Part shown: piece after piece, positions 1-8,647 of the stretch
Position numbering within the stretch: position 1 is the first letter of the stretch
Layout of the letters: every line of letters starts with the position of its first letter
Source: an uncultured Pelagibacteraceae bacterium
GTDB taxonomy: Bacteria > Pseudomonadota > Alphaproteobacteria > Pelagibacterales > Pelagibacteraceae
Reading direction: 5' to 3'
DNA length: 64,000 bases
Assembly: GCA_902635845.1 (NCBI GenBank)
Contig: CACPPK010000001.1
Location: forward strand, 1 to 64,000
The notes under the pieces: generated by a model
Seen by the model: only the letters and a program-made list of their open reading frames with translations
Told to the model about the DNA's origin: nothing
Database searches by the model: none
Made by a program: the position numbers and the translations under genes

Positions 1-535
1 CCGTAACTGAAATTAGAGAGGTATCTTTTAAAGTTATTTGCCAAACATTGCTTAAATTTGGAATAGCTAGTCTTAACATTTGAGGTAGAATTATTTTATA
101 AAATTGGACAAATTTATTTACACCTAAAACCTTAGCAGCTTCAAACTGACCTTTGTCTATTGATTGTATTGCACCTCTAAAAACTTCAGTTGAATAAGCG
201 CCTGAAATAATTCCAATTGCCATAGATCCTGTAATGAATGCATTAATTTCGATATACTCATAATAACCAAATATGGATGCTACATACATGATTGCTCCAC
301 TTCCTCCAAAAAAGAAAAGATAAATAACTAAAAGTTCAGGCACACCACGAATAACTGTCGTATAAAAATTTCCAACTAAATTTAAAGATTTATATTTTGA
401 AAGTTTTAATGGAGTAAAAATTAAAGCAAAAACAAAACCAACCAGCATTGCTGTTATAGAAACAGCAATTGTCATTAAGGTTGCGTAAAATAACTCGTCA
501 CCCCAACCAGTTTTGCCAAATACGAGAAGTTCCAT
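1..535 (-). CDS. Polar amino-acid ABC transporter permease (partial, 3' end outside window)
   Basis: Inner-membrane permease of a HisM/HisQ/GlnP-type importer, taking up amino acids passed on by the binding protein encoded just upstream. This frame is not in the ORF track because it runs off the window edge. I read it from an ATG at 533-535 (MELLVFGKTGWGDELFYATL) through hydrophobic segments and a cytoplasmic coupling loop (EAAKVLGVNKFVQFYKIILPQ), which matches the EAA motif of the family. About 178 residues are visible of the usual 220-240, so only the C-terminus is missing. It is separated from the binding-protein gene by 45 bp containing a strong stem-loop. Family assignment is firm; the amino acid carried is not determinable. 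Confidence 0.9.
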   Translation of the reverse strand, partial: MELLVFGKTGWGDELFYATLMTIAVSITAMLVGFVFALIFTPLKLSKYKSLNLVGNFYTTVIRGVPELLVIYLFFFGGSGAIMYVASIFGYYEYIEINAFITGSMAIGIISGAYSTEVFRGAIQSIDKGQFEAAKVLGVNKFVQFYKIILPQMLRLAIPNLSNVWQITLKDTSLISVT

Positions 536-542
536 ATAGATT

Positions 543-565
543 GGCGACTATATATTATAGTCGCC
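543..565 (-). promoter_or_regulatory. Intercistronic stem-loop between amino-acid binding protein and permease genes
   Basis: A perfect inverted repeat: GGCGACTATA, a 3-nt loop, then TATAGTCGCC. It lies between the stop of the binding-protein gene and the start of the permease gene. No T-run follows on the transcribed strand, so it looks more like an mRNA-stabilising or processing hairpin than a terminator. It probably raises binding protein over permease. Confidence 0.65.
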
Positions 566-580
566 TAATCTGAAATTGAA

Positions 581-1432
581 TTACATAGAAGCGTCGAAAC
601 CAAAATGCTTAATAGCAAGTTTGCTAATAATTCCTTGTTTTCTAGCTTTATTAATTGCTTTATTGAAGTCTTTTAAGATTTTAGCATCTCTTTTTCCAAT
701 AGCGCTGTCGCTAGCTTGTCTGATACCAACACCTACGCCATTACCAAATGCACCACCTGAAAAAGTTGGTCCAACTAATACAACTGGTTTACCTGATTTG
801 TCTGCATAATCTGTAAATGCTACTGCTGCAGCTAAAGCAACATCACATCTTCCAGAAGTTAGATCAAGGTTAACTTCATCTTGAGTTTTATAAGTTCTAA
901 CATTTACACTTCCAACATCACCTGACTCTAAAAAATTTTGGTGGATAGTTCCTGTTTGAGTACAAACAGTTTTGCCAGCAAGTGCTCCTGTCAAAGTTTT
1001 GAGAGCTTTCTTAACATCAGATCCACCTAATGATAAATTAATACCTTCTGGTGTATCCATACCCTCTAAGCTTGAACCTTTCATTACTGCAAGAGAAGCA
1101 ACTTCATCAGCATAACCTTGAGAAAAAGTAATTGTTTTTTGTCTTTCAGCAGTAATAGACATTCCGGCCATGATTGCATCAAATTTTCTCATTACTAGAG
1201 CTGGAATCATTCCATCCCAATCTTGCTCAACAATTGTACACTCATATTTCATGATCGCACAAAGCTCATTAGCAAGCTCAACCTCAAAACCGATTAGATT
1301 ACCTGAAGCATCTTTTGAATTCCATGGAGGGTAAGCACCCTCAGTTCCAATTTTTATTTTTTCAGCAGAAACATTTCCAATGATAAATAAAGAGGCAAGA
1401 ACTGTTAAAATAGTTTTTTTGAATATATTCAT
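581..1432 (-). CDS. Amino-acid ABC transporter substrate-binding protein (HisJ/ArgT/OccT family)
   Basis: Periplasmic binding protein for a polar or basic amino acid. A signal peptide is visible (Lys-rich start, hydrophobic core, cleavage near NVSA-EK). The mature protein follows the HisJ pattern: GTEGAYPPWN at the start of lobe 1, GFEVELANELC, DWDGMIPALV, and FDAIMAGMSITAERQKTITF at the hinge. The length of 283 residues is slightly above HisJ. A good ribosome binding site (AAAGGAG) precedes the start. It is the first visible gene of an operon with the permease gene at 1-535. Related proteins bind lysine/arginine/ornithine, histidine, octopine or nopaline; the exact ligand cannot be told from sequence. 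Confidence 0.88.
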   Translation of the reverse strand: MNIFKKTILTVLASLFIIGNVSAEKIKIGTEGAYPPWNSKDASGNLIGFEVELANELCAIMKYECTIVEQDWDGMIPALVMRKFDAIMAGMSITAERQKTITFSQGYADEVASLAVMKGSSLEGMDTPEGINLSLGGSDVKKALKTLTGALAGKTVCTQTGTIHQNFLESGDVGSVNVRTYKTQDEVNLDLTSGRCDVALAAAVAFTDYADKSGKPVVLVGPTFSGGAFGNGVGVGIRQASDSAIGKRDAKILKDFNKAINKARKQGIISKLAIKHFGFDASM

Positions 1433-1491
1433 TATTTTCTCCTTTAATAAGGAATAATTATTTCACAAATTTAAAAAAGAAAAAAGAAAAA

Positions 1492-2532
1492 TTAATGATT
1501 TATTGAGGAAGAAAAATTCCAAGAACAATCAAAACTAGGTATATAAACTCTTGATAATTTTGCATTACCAAAGTTTTTGTTAAAAACATTTAACCAATTT
1601 TCAACCTGCTGTGGTTTTTTATCCTGACTTCCTACTTGAGCTGTAATAACTCCCTTTGGTTTTAATATTCTTACAAGTGAGTCCATATTTTTAGCAGCTA
1701 AATCTATACAAAATTGATCATCATTAAGATCTACAAAAATATGATCATAAGTATCATCACTTGCTGATTTAATACTTTCAAATGCATCGCCCCAAACACA
1801 TTTTACTGAATTCTTCTCAGTTGATTTTTTTCCAATATCTCCTAAATGCTTGTTACAAACATCGACTACTTCTGGATCTAGCTCATACCAATCTATAAAA
1901 TTAAAATTTTTTGAAATGCATTCTCTTGCCACACCGCCATCTCCACCACCAATAATAGCAGCTCTTTCTTTATCATTATTTAAATCTAAACCAGAACCAA
2001 CAAAAGTTGAGCTGTACAAATGTTCATCTATCGAAGCAACCTGAATTTCACCATCTATAAATAAAGATTTTCCAAATTGCTCTAAATCTAAAATTTCAAT
2101 GTGCTGACCAACTTTAGATTTAAAATCTTCTAAAACATCATTCACTACATATGATTTTTGTAAACCTGGTGAGCTATAAATGTCATGGTAAAGGGATTTT
2201 GTGTCTCTATTAAATTCTTTTTTTACTATTCTTTTATGCTCAAACTCTTTTTTTATAATATCTATTGCGACTGATGGACTTACTTTTCCACATGTAAAGA
2301 AATCAAAACTTATAATACCTTTTTCTGGAAATGTATGAAAACTAATATGGCTTTCTGCTAATAACGCTAATATTGTAAAACCTTGTGGTTCAAATTTATA
2401 TTTTGAAATTTTTAAAATTGTTACCTTTGCAGCTTTTGCAATATCATAAATAACTCTTTCGAAAACTGAAGGATCATACTCTTTTATAGTTCCAATTATA
2501 TCTAGAGTTATATGTTCACCAACTTTAGTCAA
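1492..2532 (-). CDS. AdoMet decarboxylase (SpeD)-spermidine synthase (SpeE) fusion protein
   Basis: A 346-residue fusion of two polyamine enzymes. Residues 1 to about 110 are a class 1b AdoMet decarboxylase-like domain: the self-cleavage site AESHIS (Ser61 would become the pyruvoyl group), His66 in FHTFPE, and Cys81 in FFTCGK. Residues from about 117 on are an aminopropyltransferase: YHDIYSSPG, IDGEIQVASIDEHLY, the AdoMet-binding loop IGGGDGG (about 194-200), and FVDLND at the catalytic-Asp position. The usual YHE after DE(F/H)xY reads YSS here, and the usual DPxGP after the Asp is absent, so the amine acceptor may differ from putrescine. The methylthioadenosine it would make is handled by the nearby mtnP and mtnA. 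It lies 4 bp downstream of the class II aldolase gene. Some SpeD homologues are known to have become ornithine or arginine decarboxylases, so the N-domain substrate is open. Confidence 0.85.
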   Translation of the reverse strand: MTKVGEHITLDIIGTIKEYDPSVFERVIYDIAKAAKVTILKISKYKFEPQGFTILALLAESHISFHTFPEKGIISFDFFTCGKVSPSVAIDIIKKEFEHKRIVKKEFNRDTKSLYHDIYSSPGLQKSYVVNDVLEDFKSKVGQHIEILDLEQFGKSLFIDGEIQVASIDEHLYSSTFVGSGLDLNNDKERAAIIGGGDGGVARECISKNFNFIDWYELDPEVVDVCNKHLGDIGKKSTEKNSVKCVWGDAFESIKSASDDTYDHIFVDLNDDQFCIDLAAKNMDSLVRILKPKGVITAQVGSQDKKPQQVENWLNVFNKNFGNAKLSRVYIPSFDCSWNFSSSINH

Positions 2533-2536
2533 TTTT

Positions 2537-3196
2537 TTATACCTTTTTATATCCTCTTACTTTTTCTAAGATTTTTTGCATTTCCGCAAAAGTAAGATTC
2601 TGTGGTTGACCAAGTTTTAGTGCAAGAAAGTATTGATGGCAAATATTTTCTACTTCTTGTGCAAGTTCAAAAGCTTTGCTTAAAGACTCAGCAAATGCAA
2701 TCTGACCGTGATTTGCCATAAGACATGCTTTTCTATTTTCTAAAGCTTTTATTAAGTTCATAGACAATTCCTTTGTTCCAAAAGTTGCATACTCTGCGCA
2801 TCTGATATCTTCTCCTCCCATTAATGCTATCATGTAGTGAAAGGGTGGTATCGATTTCCTGTGAGTTGAAATGGCTGTAGCATGAGCAGAATGGGCATGA
2901 ACTATAGCTTTTGCCTCTCTTTTGTTTTTATAAATGTCCTGATGAAATCTCCATTCAGAAGATGGGTTTAATCCTGAATTAAAAATTTTTAAAAAATCAT
3001 ATTCTTTCTCATTTGATAAAAACACTATATCCTCTTCTTTTAAATCCTCATATTTTATTCCTGATGGGGTAATATAAAATCCATCTTCACCGTCAATTTG
3101 GGTTCTAACAGAAATATTCCCTGATCTAAGTGGAGATAAGTTAGTACTATTCAGCTTTTTTGAAAATTCAATTACTTCTAACTTTTCATTTTTCAT
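2537..3196 (-). CDS. Class II aldolase/adducin family protein, candidate 5-methylthioribulose-1-phosphate aldolase
   Basis: Zinc-dependent class II aldolase of the fuculose-phosphate/ribulose-phosphate family, 219 residues, the usual size. Visible marks are SGNISVR near the start, the catalytic acid in NPSSEWRFH (Glu81), the zinc ligands in VHAHSAH (His100, His102), and a third histidine in MANHGQIAF. It lies 4 bp upstream of the speD-speE fusion and near mtnA and mtnP. That context suggests it cleaves 5-methylthioribulose-1-phosphate into DHAP and methylthioacetaldehyde, as Ald2 does in the DHAP-ethylene shunt. The family also includes MtnB dehydratases and sugar-phosphate aldolases. Family is certain; substrate is inferred from neighbours. 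Confidence 0.82.
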   Translation of the reverse strand: MKNEKLEVIEFSKKLNSTNLSPLRSGNISVRTQIDGEDGFYITPSGIKYEDLKEEDIVFLSNEKEYDFLKIFNSGLNPSSEWRFHQDIYKNKREAKAIVHAHSAHATAISTHRKSIPPFHYMIALMGGEDIRCAEYATFGTKELSMNLIKALENRKACLMANHGQIAFAESLSKAFELAQEVENICHQYFLALKLGQPQNLTFAEMQKILEKVRGYKKV

Positions 3197-3252
3197 ATAA
3201 ATATTACTTGATTTTATAGCTGATAAATAACAAACTATATAAAAAATAAAAC

Positions 3253-4615
3253 ATGTCAGATACTATTAAATATTTTCTTGAAGAAAGCAAAATGCCAAAA
3301 ACTTGGTACAATATTGCTGCAGATTTACCCAAACCTATGGAGCCTCCACTTCATCCAGGTACTTTAAAACCAATTGGGCCAGATGATCTAGCTCCTCTGT
3401 TTCCAATGGCTTTGATAGGACAAGAAGTTTCTCAAGATAGAGAAATAGAAATACCAGAGCCTGTGCGAGAAATTTATAAAAAATGGAGACCATCACCATT
3501 ATATAGAGCTAGAGCATTAGAAAAACATTTAGATACACCTGCAAAAATTTATTATAAATATGAAGGTGTAAGTCCTTCAGGTAGTCACAAACCAAATACA
3601 GCGGTCGCTCAAGCATTTTATAATAAAGAAGAAGGAACGAAAAAAATAACTACGGAAACAGGCGCGGGACAATGGGGAACTTCCCTAGCATTTGCATGTA
3701 AATTGTTTGGAATTGAATTAGATGTTTACATGGTAAAAGTTAGTTTTGAACAAAAGCCATACCGAAAACTTGTAATGCAAACTTATGGTGCTAGATGTGT
3801 AGCTAGTCCATCTAATGAAACAGATAGTGGGAAAGCCATTTTAGCAAAAGATCCAAATAATACGGGAAGTTTAGGTATAGCAATCTCAGAAGCAGTAGAA
3901 ATGGCTGCAAAAAATCCAGATACAAAATATGCATTAGGAAGTGTTTTAAATCACGTATTAATGCATCAAACTATTGTAGGTAATGAGGCGATACTTCAAA
4001 TGGAAATGGCAGATGATTATCCAGATATTTTAGTTGGTTGCACAGGTGGTGGAAGTAATTTTTCAGGATTAGCTAATCCTTTTTTTAGGAAAAAATTTTA
4101 GAGAGGGAAAAAAAACAAGAGTTATCGCATGTGAACCTAAGTCATGCCCTACATTAACTGAGGGGAAATATGTATATGATTTTGGTGATACTGGTAAATT
4201 AACACCTTTAGTAAAAATGCATACACTTGGGTCACAATTTATTCCTCCAGCTACTCATTCAGGAGGTTTAAGATATCATGGAATGGCTCCGTTAGTTAGT
4301 CACCTAAAGGAAATTAATGCTCTAGAAGCAAAAGCATATGGCCAAAAAGAATGTTTTGAAGCTGGAGTAAATTTTGCAAGAACAGAAGGTATAGTTCCGG
4401 CACCTGAAGCGACACATGCTGTTAGGGGTGCTATTGATGCTGCTTTAGAGTGTAAAAAAAATGGAGAGTCTAAAACAATATTATTCAATTTATGTGGTCA
4501 TGGTCATTTTGACATGAAAGCATATGGAGATTACTTCGAAGGAAGCTTAGCGGAAGATAAGTTTGATAAAGGAAGTATGGATAAAGCTTTAGAAGATCTT
4601 CCAAAAATTGCTTAA
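3253..4615 (+). pseudogene. TrpB2-like tryptophan synthase beta subunit, interrupted by a frameshift
   Basis: Two track ORFs (3253-4101 and 4217-4615) plus the frame between them form one TrpB2-type, PLP-dependent tryptophan synthase beta chain of about 454 residues. It opens with the family-specific [15 protein letters not shown] and LPPPLHPGT-like text. It keeps the PLP lysine in [24 protein letters not shown], and [13 protein letters not shown]. After PFFRKKF the frame hits TAG; adding one base to the A6 or T7 run at about 4079-4098 restores REKKTRVIACEPKSCPTL and joins the second ORF through to NLCGHGHFD. So there is a one-base deletion in a homopolymer: a sequencing error, a real mutation, or a site rescued by transcriptional slippage. 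TrpB2 enzymes make tryptophan from indole or serve serine-related side roles. Confidence 0.85.
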
Positions 4616-4623
4616 TTTAAAAA

Positions 4624-5727
4624 TTGAGTCTCATTAAACCATTCAGCGGTATAAGGCCAAAAAAAAAATTTGCAAAAAAAGTTACTTCTCCAAACTTAAC
4701 TTATATTAATAATTACAAACTAAATAAAAAATTAAATTTTCTTAATTTATTAAATACTTCTAACATCAATAAATCAAAAAAAATGCTAAAAAGTCTTAAT
4801 GATAAAGGTATTATTAAACAAGATCGATCAAATCATTTCTATTTATATCGAATTACGTACAGTAAAAAAAAATTACTAGGGATAGTTGGAAAAATAAATT
4901 TAGACAATTATGATGACAAAAAAATATTAGGTCATGAAGAAACCTTTGTGGAAAGGATTAAAAAAAGAAAAGAGCAATTATTAAAATTTAATAGTCAAAT
5001 AAGCCCTATATATACTGCATATAGGTCTAACCGAAATTCTATAAAGAAATTAAATAATATTTTTAAATATAAACCAGATTACAATTTTAAATCTGAGGAT
5101 AAATGTAGGCACGAACTTTGGGTTGTTAAAAAAGCAAATATAGAAAAATTACTCAAAAATTATCTTAAAAATATTAAAAAAATATACATATGTGATGGAC
5201 ACCATCGGATACAGGCTATGTTAAAAAGTAAAAAAAAAATAGCTCCCATGGTAATTGCTTTCCCCCATAATCAGGTAAATATATTAGATTATAATAGAGT
5301 TATTAAAACTAGCTTAAAGTTTGAAAAAATTAAAAAAATAATTTCAAAAAACTTTATTATAGAAATTTCCAAAAAGGATAAGCAACCCAAACAAAATCAG
5401 ATTGAAATGTATGCAAATAAAAAATGGTATTTGATTAAACCTTTTAAGAAATCAAAAGAATTAGATGTAACGATATTGAGAAAATTTATATTAAATAAAA
5501 TCCTGAAAAACAAAAAAAATGTTAAATTCGTATCAGGTTTTAAAGGAAAAAAAGTTTTAGAAAATTTTATAAATACTAAAAATTACGATTTAGCATTTAG
5601 GTTATATCCTACAAATATTTCACAAGTTTTATCTTTTGCAGAAAGCAAAAAATATATGCCCCAAAAGTCTACTTGGTTTCACCCAAAACCACTTGATGGA
5701 TTAATTTCATCAAAAATTACTTCTTAA
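4624..5727 (+). CDS. DUF1015 family protein
   Basis: A 367-residue protein with the DUF1015 signature: an N-terminal LIKPFSGIRPKK segment (family IRPFxALRP), a central YICDGHHRIQAML motif (family ADGHHRYE), and a C-terminal region with MPQKSTWFHPKPLDGL (family PQKSTYFYPKP). DUF1015 has no firmly established biochemical function. It starts at a TTG 8 bp after the trpB2-like stop, so co-transcription with that gene is likely. Its end overlaps the convergent mtnA gene by 11 bp. The protein is very lysine- and asparagine-rich, as is usual for genes of this composition. I assign the family with confidence and no function. Confidence 0.82.
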   Translation: MSLIKPFSGIRPKKKFAKKVTSPNLTYINNYKLNKKLNFLNLLNTSNINKSKKMLKSLNDKGIIKQDRSNHFYLYRITYSKKKLLGIVGKINLDNYDDKKILGHEETFVERIKKRKEQLLKFNSQISPIYTAYRSNRNSIKKLNNIFKYKPDYNFKSEDKCRHELWVVKKANIEKLLKNYLKNIKKIYICDGHHRIQAMLKSKKKIAPMVIAFPHNQVNILDYNRVIKTSLKFEKIKKIISKNFIIEISKKDKQPKQNQIEMYANKKWYLIKPFKKSKELDVTILRKFILNKILKNKKNVKFVSGFKGKKVLENFINTKNYDLAFRLYPTNISQVLSFAESKKYMPQKSTWFHPKPLDGLISSKITS

Positions 5728-6796
5728 ATAATTGTTTTAAACCAGAAAATGAAGCTTCTGAAATTCCTCTTTCAGTAATAAAACCTGTTACGTATTTTGC
5801 AGGTGTAACATCAAAGGCTAAGTTCATTGCCTTACTTTTGTTAGGATATATCAGAACTCTTTTAATTTGATTGTTCTCATCAATACCCTCAACATGAGAT
5901 AATTCATCTGAATTTCTTTCTTCTATTGGAATATCTTTTGCATCTTTAGTGTCCCAGTCAATAGTTGAACTTGGAAGAGCTACATAAAAAGGAACATTAT
6001 TATCATTTGCAGCTAATGCTTTAAGATAAGTTCCAATTTTATTACAAACGTCTCCATTGGATAAAGTCCTATCAGTTCCTACAATGCACATATCAACCTC
6101 TCCTCTCTGCATTAAAATACCGCCTGTATTATCAGCAATAATAGTATTGCTAATTTCTTCTTCATTTAATTCATATGAGGTTAAATTAGCACCTTGGTTT
6201 CTTGGTCTTGTTTCATCTACCCATACATGAACTGGTATACCTTTTTTGTGTGCATGGTAAATTGGTGATGTAGCAGTACCCCAATTAATTGTTGCTAACC
6301 AACCAGCATTACAATGTGTTAATATATTTACAGTATCTTTCTTTTTATTATAAATTTCTTCAATTATTTTTAATCCATTAATACCAATTTTTTCACAAAA
6401 CTTTTCATCTTCATCGCATATTTCTTTTGCTTCATTCAGGGCAATGCTTAATATTTGATTACTATTAATTCCTGATAATTTTTTCATCATACGATCTACA
6501 GCCCATTTTAAATTAATGGCAGTAGGTCTTGATTGGATTAAATATTCTGAGCTTTTTTTAATAAAATTAGAATCATTTTTTTCCATAATAGCTAAAACAA
6601 TACCGTAAGCAGCGGTTCCACCTATTAATGGCGCTCCTCTAACCTCCATAATTTTGATGGAATTGATTGCATCTTTTACAGTTTTGAGATCTTTAATTAT
6701 AAATTGATGTGGAAGTTTTGTTTGATCAATAATTTTAACAGTTTGACTTTTCTCATCAAACCAAATTGTTCGATATTCTTTTCCTTCTATTTTCAT
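5717..6796 (-). CDS. mtnA: Methylthioribose-1-phosphate isomerase MtnA
   Basis: Converts 5-methylthioribose-1-phosphate to 5-methylthioribulose-1-phosphate in methylthioadenosine salvage. At 359 residues it has the normal MtnA length. Visible marks are VRGAPLIGGTAAYG (about 52-65), the catalytic cysteine in THCNAGWLAT (about 160), VWVDETRPRNQGANLT, and the catalytic aspartate in VGTDRTLSNGDVCNKIGTY (about 241). These separate it from eIF2B-type relatives. It is the last gene of a tight operon mtnP - secreted hydrolase - mtnA, with a 4-bp ATGA overlap to the upstream gene. Its product is the proposed substrate of the class II aldolase at 2537-3196. Confidence 0.93.
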   Translation of the reverse strand: MKIEGKEYRTIWFDEKSQTVKIIDQTKLPHQFIIKDLKTVKDAINSIKIMEVRGAPLIGGTAAYGIVLAIMEKNDSNFIKKSSEYLIQSRPTAINLKWAVDRMMKKLSGINSNQILSIALNEAKEICDEDEKFCEKIGINGLKIIEEIYNKKKDTVNILTHCNAGWLATINWGTATSPIYHAHKKGIPVHVWVDETRPRNQGANLTSYELNEEEISNTIIADNTGGILMQRGEVDMCIVGTDRTLSNGDVCNKIGTYLKALAANDNNVPFYVALPSSTIDWDTKDAKDIPIEERNSDELSHVEGIDENNQIKRVLIYPNKSKAMNLAFDVTPAKYVTGFITERGISEASFSGLKQLFKK

Positions 6797-7734
6797 TTCA
6801 ATCTTGATGCGATATAATCTAATATTGTTGGATTATAATATTGAAAACAAAGTCCAACATCCATATCATGACCTTTTTTTACTGGTTCCTCCCAGTCATC
6901 TCCTTTTCTCTTACAGCTCTTTCCATTAATTTTATAATTTTCTGAAATTACTATTCTTTTCATCCCAGGAATTTCTTCTAACCAATCAGATAATAATCCT
7001 TCATATTTATCCTTTGGGTGTGTGAAGGCTAATATAGGAACTTTTAAATTATTTTTAATTTCGTCATTCATCTTTTGTCGCAAATCATGGGGTCCTTGAT
7101 ATTTTTTTCTAAATTTAGCCATTGCTTTTTCTACACCATTTTTTTTTACTTTATATTTAGAAGATAATTTTCCAAAACATGCTTGCATATAAGATATGCC
7201 TCCACCCGCCTTATCTGGGTACCTAGACATAAACAATAACGTGGTTAAACCGCCACAAGAATGTCCAGTAACAAAAACTTGTTTTCTTGGTACTCCCGCA
7301 TCTACAAATTTTTCAATTAATTCTAAATTTAATTCTACTCTTTTATCCAATATATGCTTACCCTCATAAATTTTTGGTACAGGCTTTAACCACCACCAAT
7401 CCTTTTTTTTAGACATATTTTTAGACATATCTCCTCTAAGATGAGTTGAGCATAAATTATAAACCATTATTTTTTTTCCATTAACCTCTTGGTCTATCAA
7501 AGATGCATGATTTCTTAACATTGATACCCATGTACAATTTATTGCGATATCATTTTCGTCTTGTCCGTGATTATAAATTAAAATAATTTTATTTTTAGGA
7601 TCCTTAATTTCAAAATTCTTAATCAATCTAACCTCTTTATTAATAAATCCGCTTTCATTAATCTTATCGTAAGGTCCTGCATAAGCTAGAGTTGAAAATA
7701 ATATAAAAGTAAAAATTAATAATATTTTTCTCAT
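6793..7734 (-). CDS. Secreted alpha/beta hydrolase of unknown substrate
   Basis: A 313-residue protein with a clear signal peptide (MRKILLIFTFILFSTLAYA) and an alpha/beta-hydrolase body: an ILIYNHGQDEND strand-loop typical of the oxyanion region, the nucleophile elbow VFVTGHSCGGLT (Ser about 158), and a C-terminal histidine candidate in KKGHDMD. It resembles dienelactone-hydrolase or depolymerase-type secreted esterases in layout only. It sits between mtnP and mtnA with 4-bp ATGA overlaps on both sides, so it is translationally coupled to two cytoplasmic methylthioadenosine-salvage enzymes, which is odd for an exported protein. Function is unknown; I would not assign an ester substrate. Confidence 0.75.
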   Translation of the reverse strand: MRKILLIFTFILFSTLAYAGPYDKINESGFINKEVRLIKNFEIKDPKNKIILIYNHGQDENDIAINCTWVSMLRNHASLIDQEVNGKKIMVYNLCSTHLRGDMSKNMSKKKDWWWLKPVPKIYEGKHILDKRVELNLELIEKFVDAGVPRKQVFVTGHSCGGLTTLLFMSRYPDKAGGGISYMQACFGKLSSKYKVKKNGVEKAMAKFRKKYQGPHDLRQKMNDEIKNNLKVPILAFTHPKDKYEGLLSDWLEEIPGMKRIVISENYKINGKSCKRKGDDWEEPVKKGHDMDVGLCFQYYNPTILDYIASRLK

Positions 7735-8606
7735 TTTTTTAAAAGTACCCTTCCTGCTACTGTTTTAAGTTTATCTTTTGTTTTTTGTGTTCTTTTTTCT
7801 GGGGCTGTAATTATAGCTAAATCCAAACAATTATTTGTAGGATCTTTTGGATCAATATGATTTTCAAAATTCTCAATTAAATTTTTAATCATATTTTTTG
7901 CTTTTGCAGCATTTCCTAAAAGAACTTTGATAACTTGCTGAACGTCAACGTTTTCATGATCTGGATGCCAACAATCATAATCAGTTACCATTGAAACTGA
8001 AGCGTATCTAATTTCGGCTTCTCTTGCTAATTTTGCTTCTGGCATATTAGTCATTCCAATTACATCTGCTTTCCAAGATCTATATAAATTAGATTCTGCT
8101 AATGTTGAAAACTGTGGCCCTTCCATAACAACATAGGTTCCATTTCTTTGATAATCTATATTTGATTTTTTTATTGCTTCTTCGCAAGCATTCATTAATC
8201 CGTTAGAGGTTGGGTGAGCCATCGATACATGAGCTACAATTTCATCATCAAAAAAAGTTTTTATTCTTGCAAATGTTCTATCTATAAATTGATCAACAAT
8301 AACAAATTTACCTGGTGGCAATTCTTCTTTTAAAGAACCCACGGCAGAAACAGAAACTATATCTGTTACACCAAGCTGTTTGAGTGCATCTATATTTGCT
8401 CTAAAGTTAATATTCGATGGAGACACAAAATGGCCCCTTCCATGTCTTGGTAAAAAATAAACTTCTTTATTATTATAGTTTGTTTTTAAAATTTGATCTG
8501 AAGGTTTTCCCCATGGTGTCTTTAAGTCAAGTAATTCCCTATCTTTAAACTCCTCTACATCGTATAGACCACTTCCTCCTATTATTGCTAATTTATTTGT
8601 TGTCAT
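7731..8606 (-). CDS. mtnP: S-methyl-5'-thioadenosine phosphorylase MtnP
   Basis: Splits methylthioadenosine with phosphate into adenine and 5-methylthioribose-1-phosphate. It is 291 residues, normal for the MTAP branch of the PNP family. It shows the IIGGSGLYDVE start, LPRHGRGH (phosphate binding), INFRANIDALKQLGV, SAVGSL, MEGPQFSTLAES and the adenine-contacting IGMTNMPEAKLAREAE followed by VTDYDCWH. It is the first gene of the mtnP-hydrolase-mtnA operon. It is divergent from apt, the natural acceptor of its adenine, across a 41-bp gap. The methylthioadenosine would come from the SpeD-SpeE fusion at 1492. Confidence 0.94.
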   Translation of the reverse strand: MTTNKLAIIGGSGLYDVEEFKDRELLDLKTPWGKPSDQILKTNYNNKEVYFLPRHGRGHFVSPSNINFRANIDALKQLGVTDIVSVSAVGSLKEELPPGKFVIVDQFIDRTFARIKTFFDDEIVAHVSMAHPTSNGLMNACEEAIKKSNIDYQRNGTYVVMEGPQFSTLAESNLYRSWKADVIGMTNMPEAKLAREAEIRYASVSMVTDYDCWHPDHENVDVQQVIKVLLGNAAKAKNMIKNLIENFENHIDPKDPTNNCLDLAIITAPEKRTQKTKDKLKTVAGRVLLKK

Positions 8607-8647
8607 AATTTATAAATTATTTATTTATACTTTTATATTTAACTATT

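Noticed and set aside
1850-2044. Short plus-strand ORF inside the speD-speE fusion, and similar short ORFs throughout the track
   Set aside because: They lie antisense or out of frame within clearly conserved genes, lack ribosome binding sites, and have no domain features.
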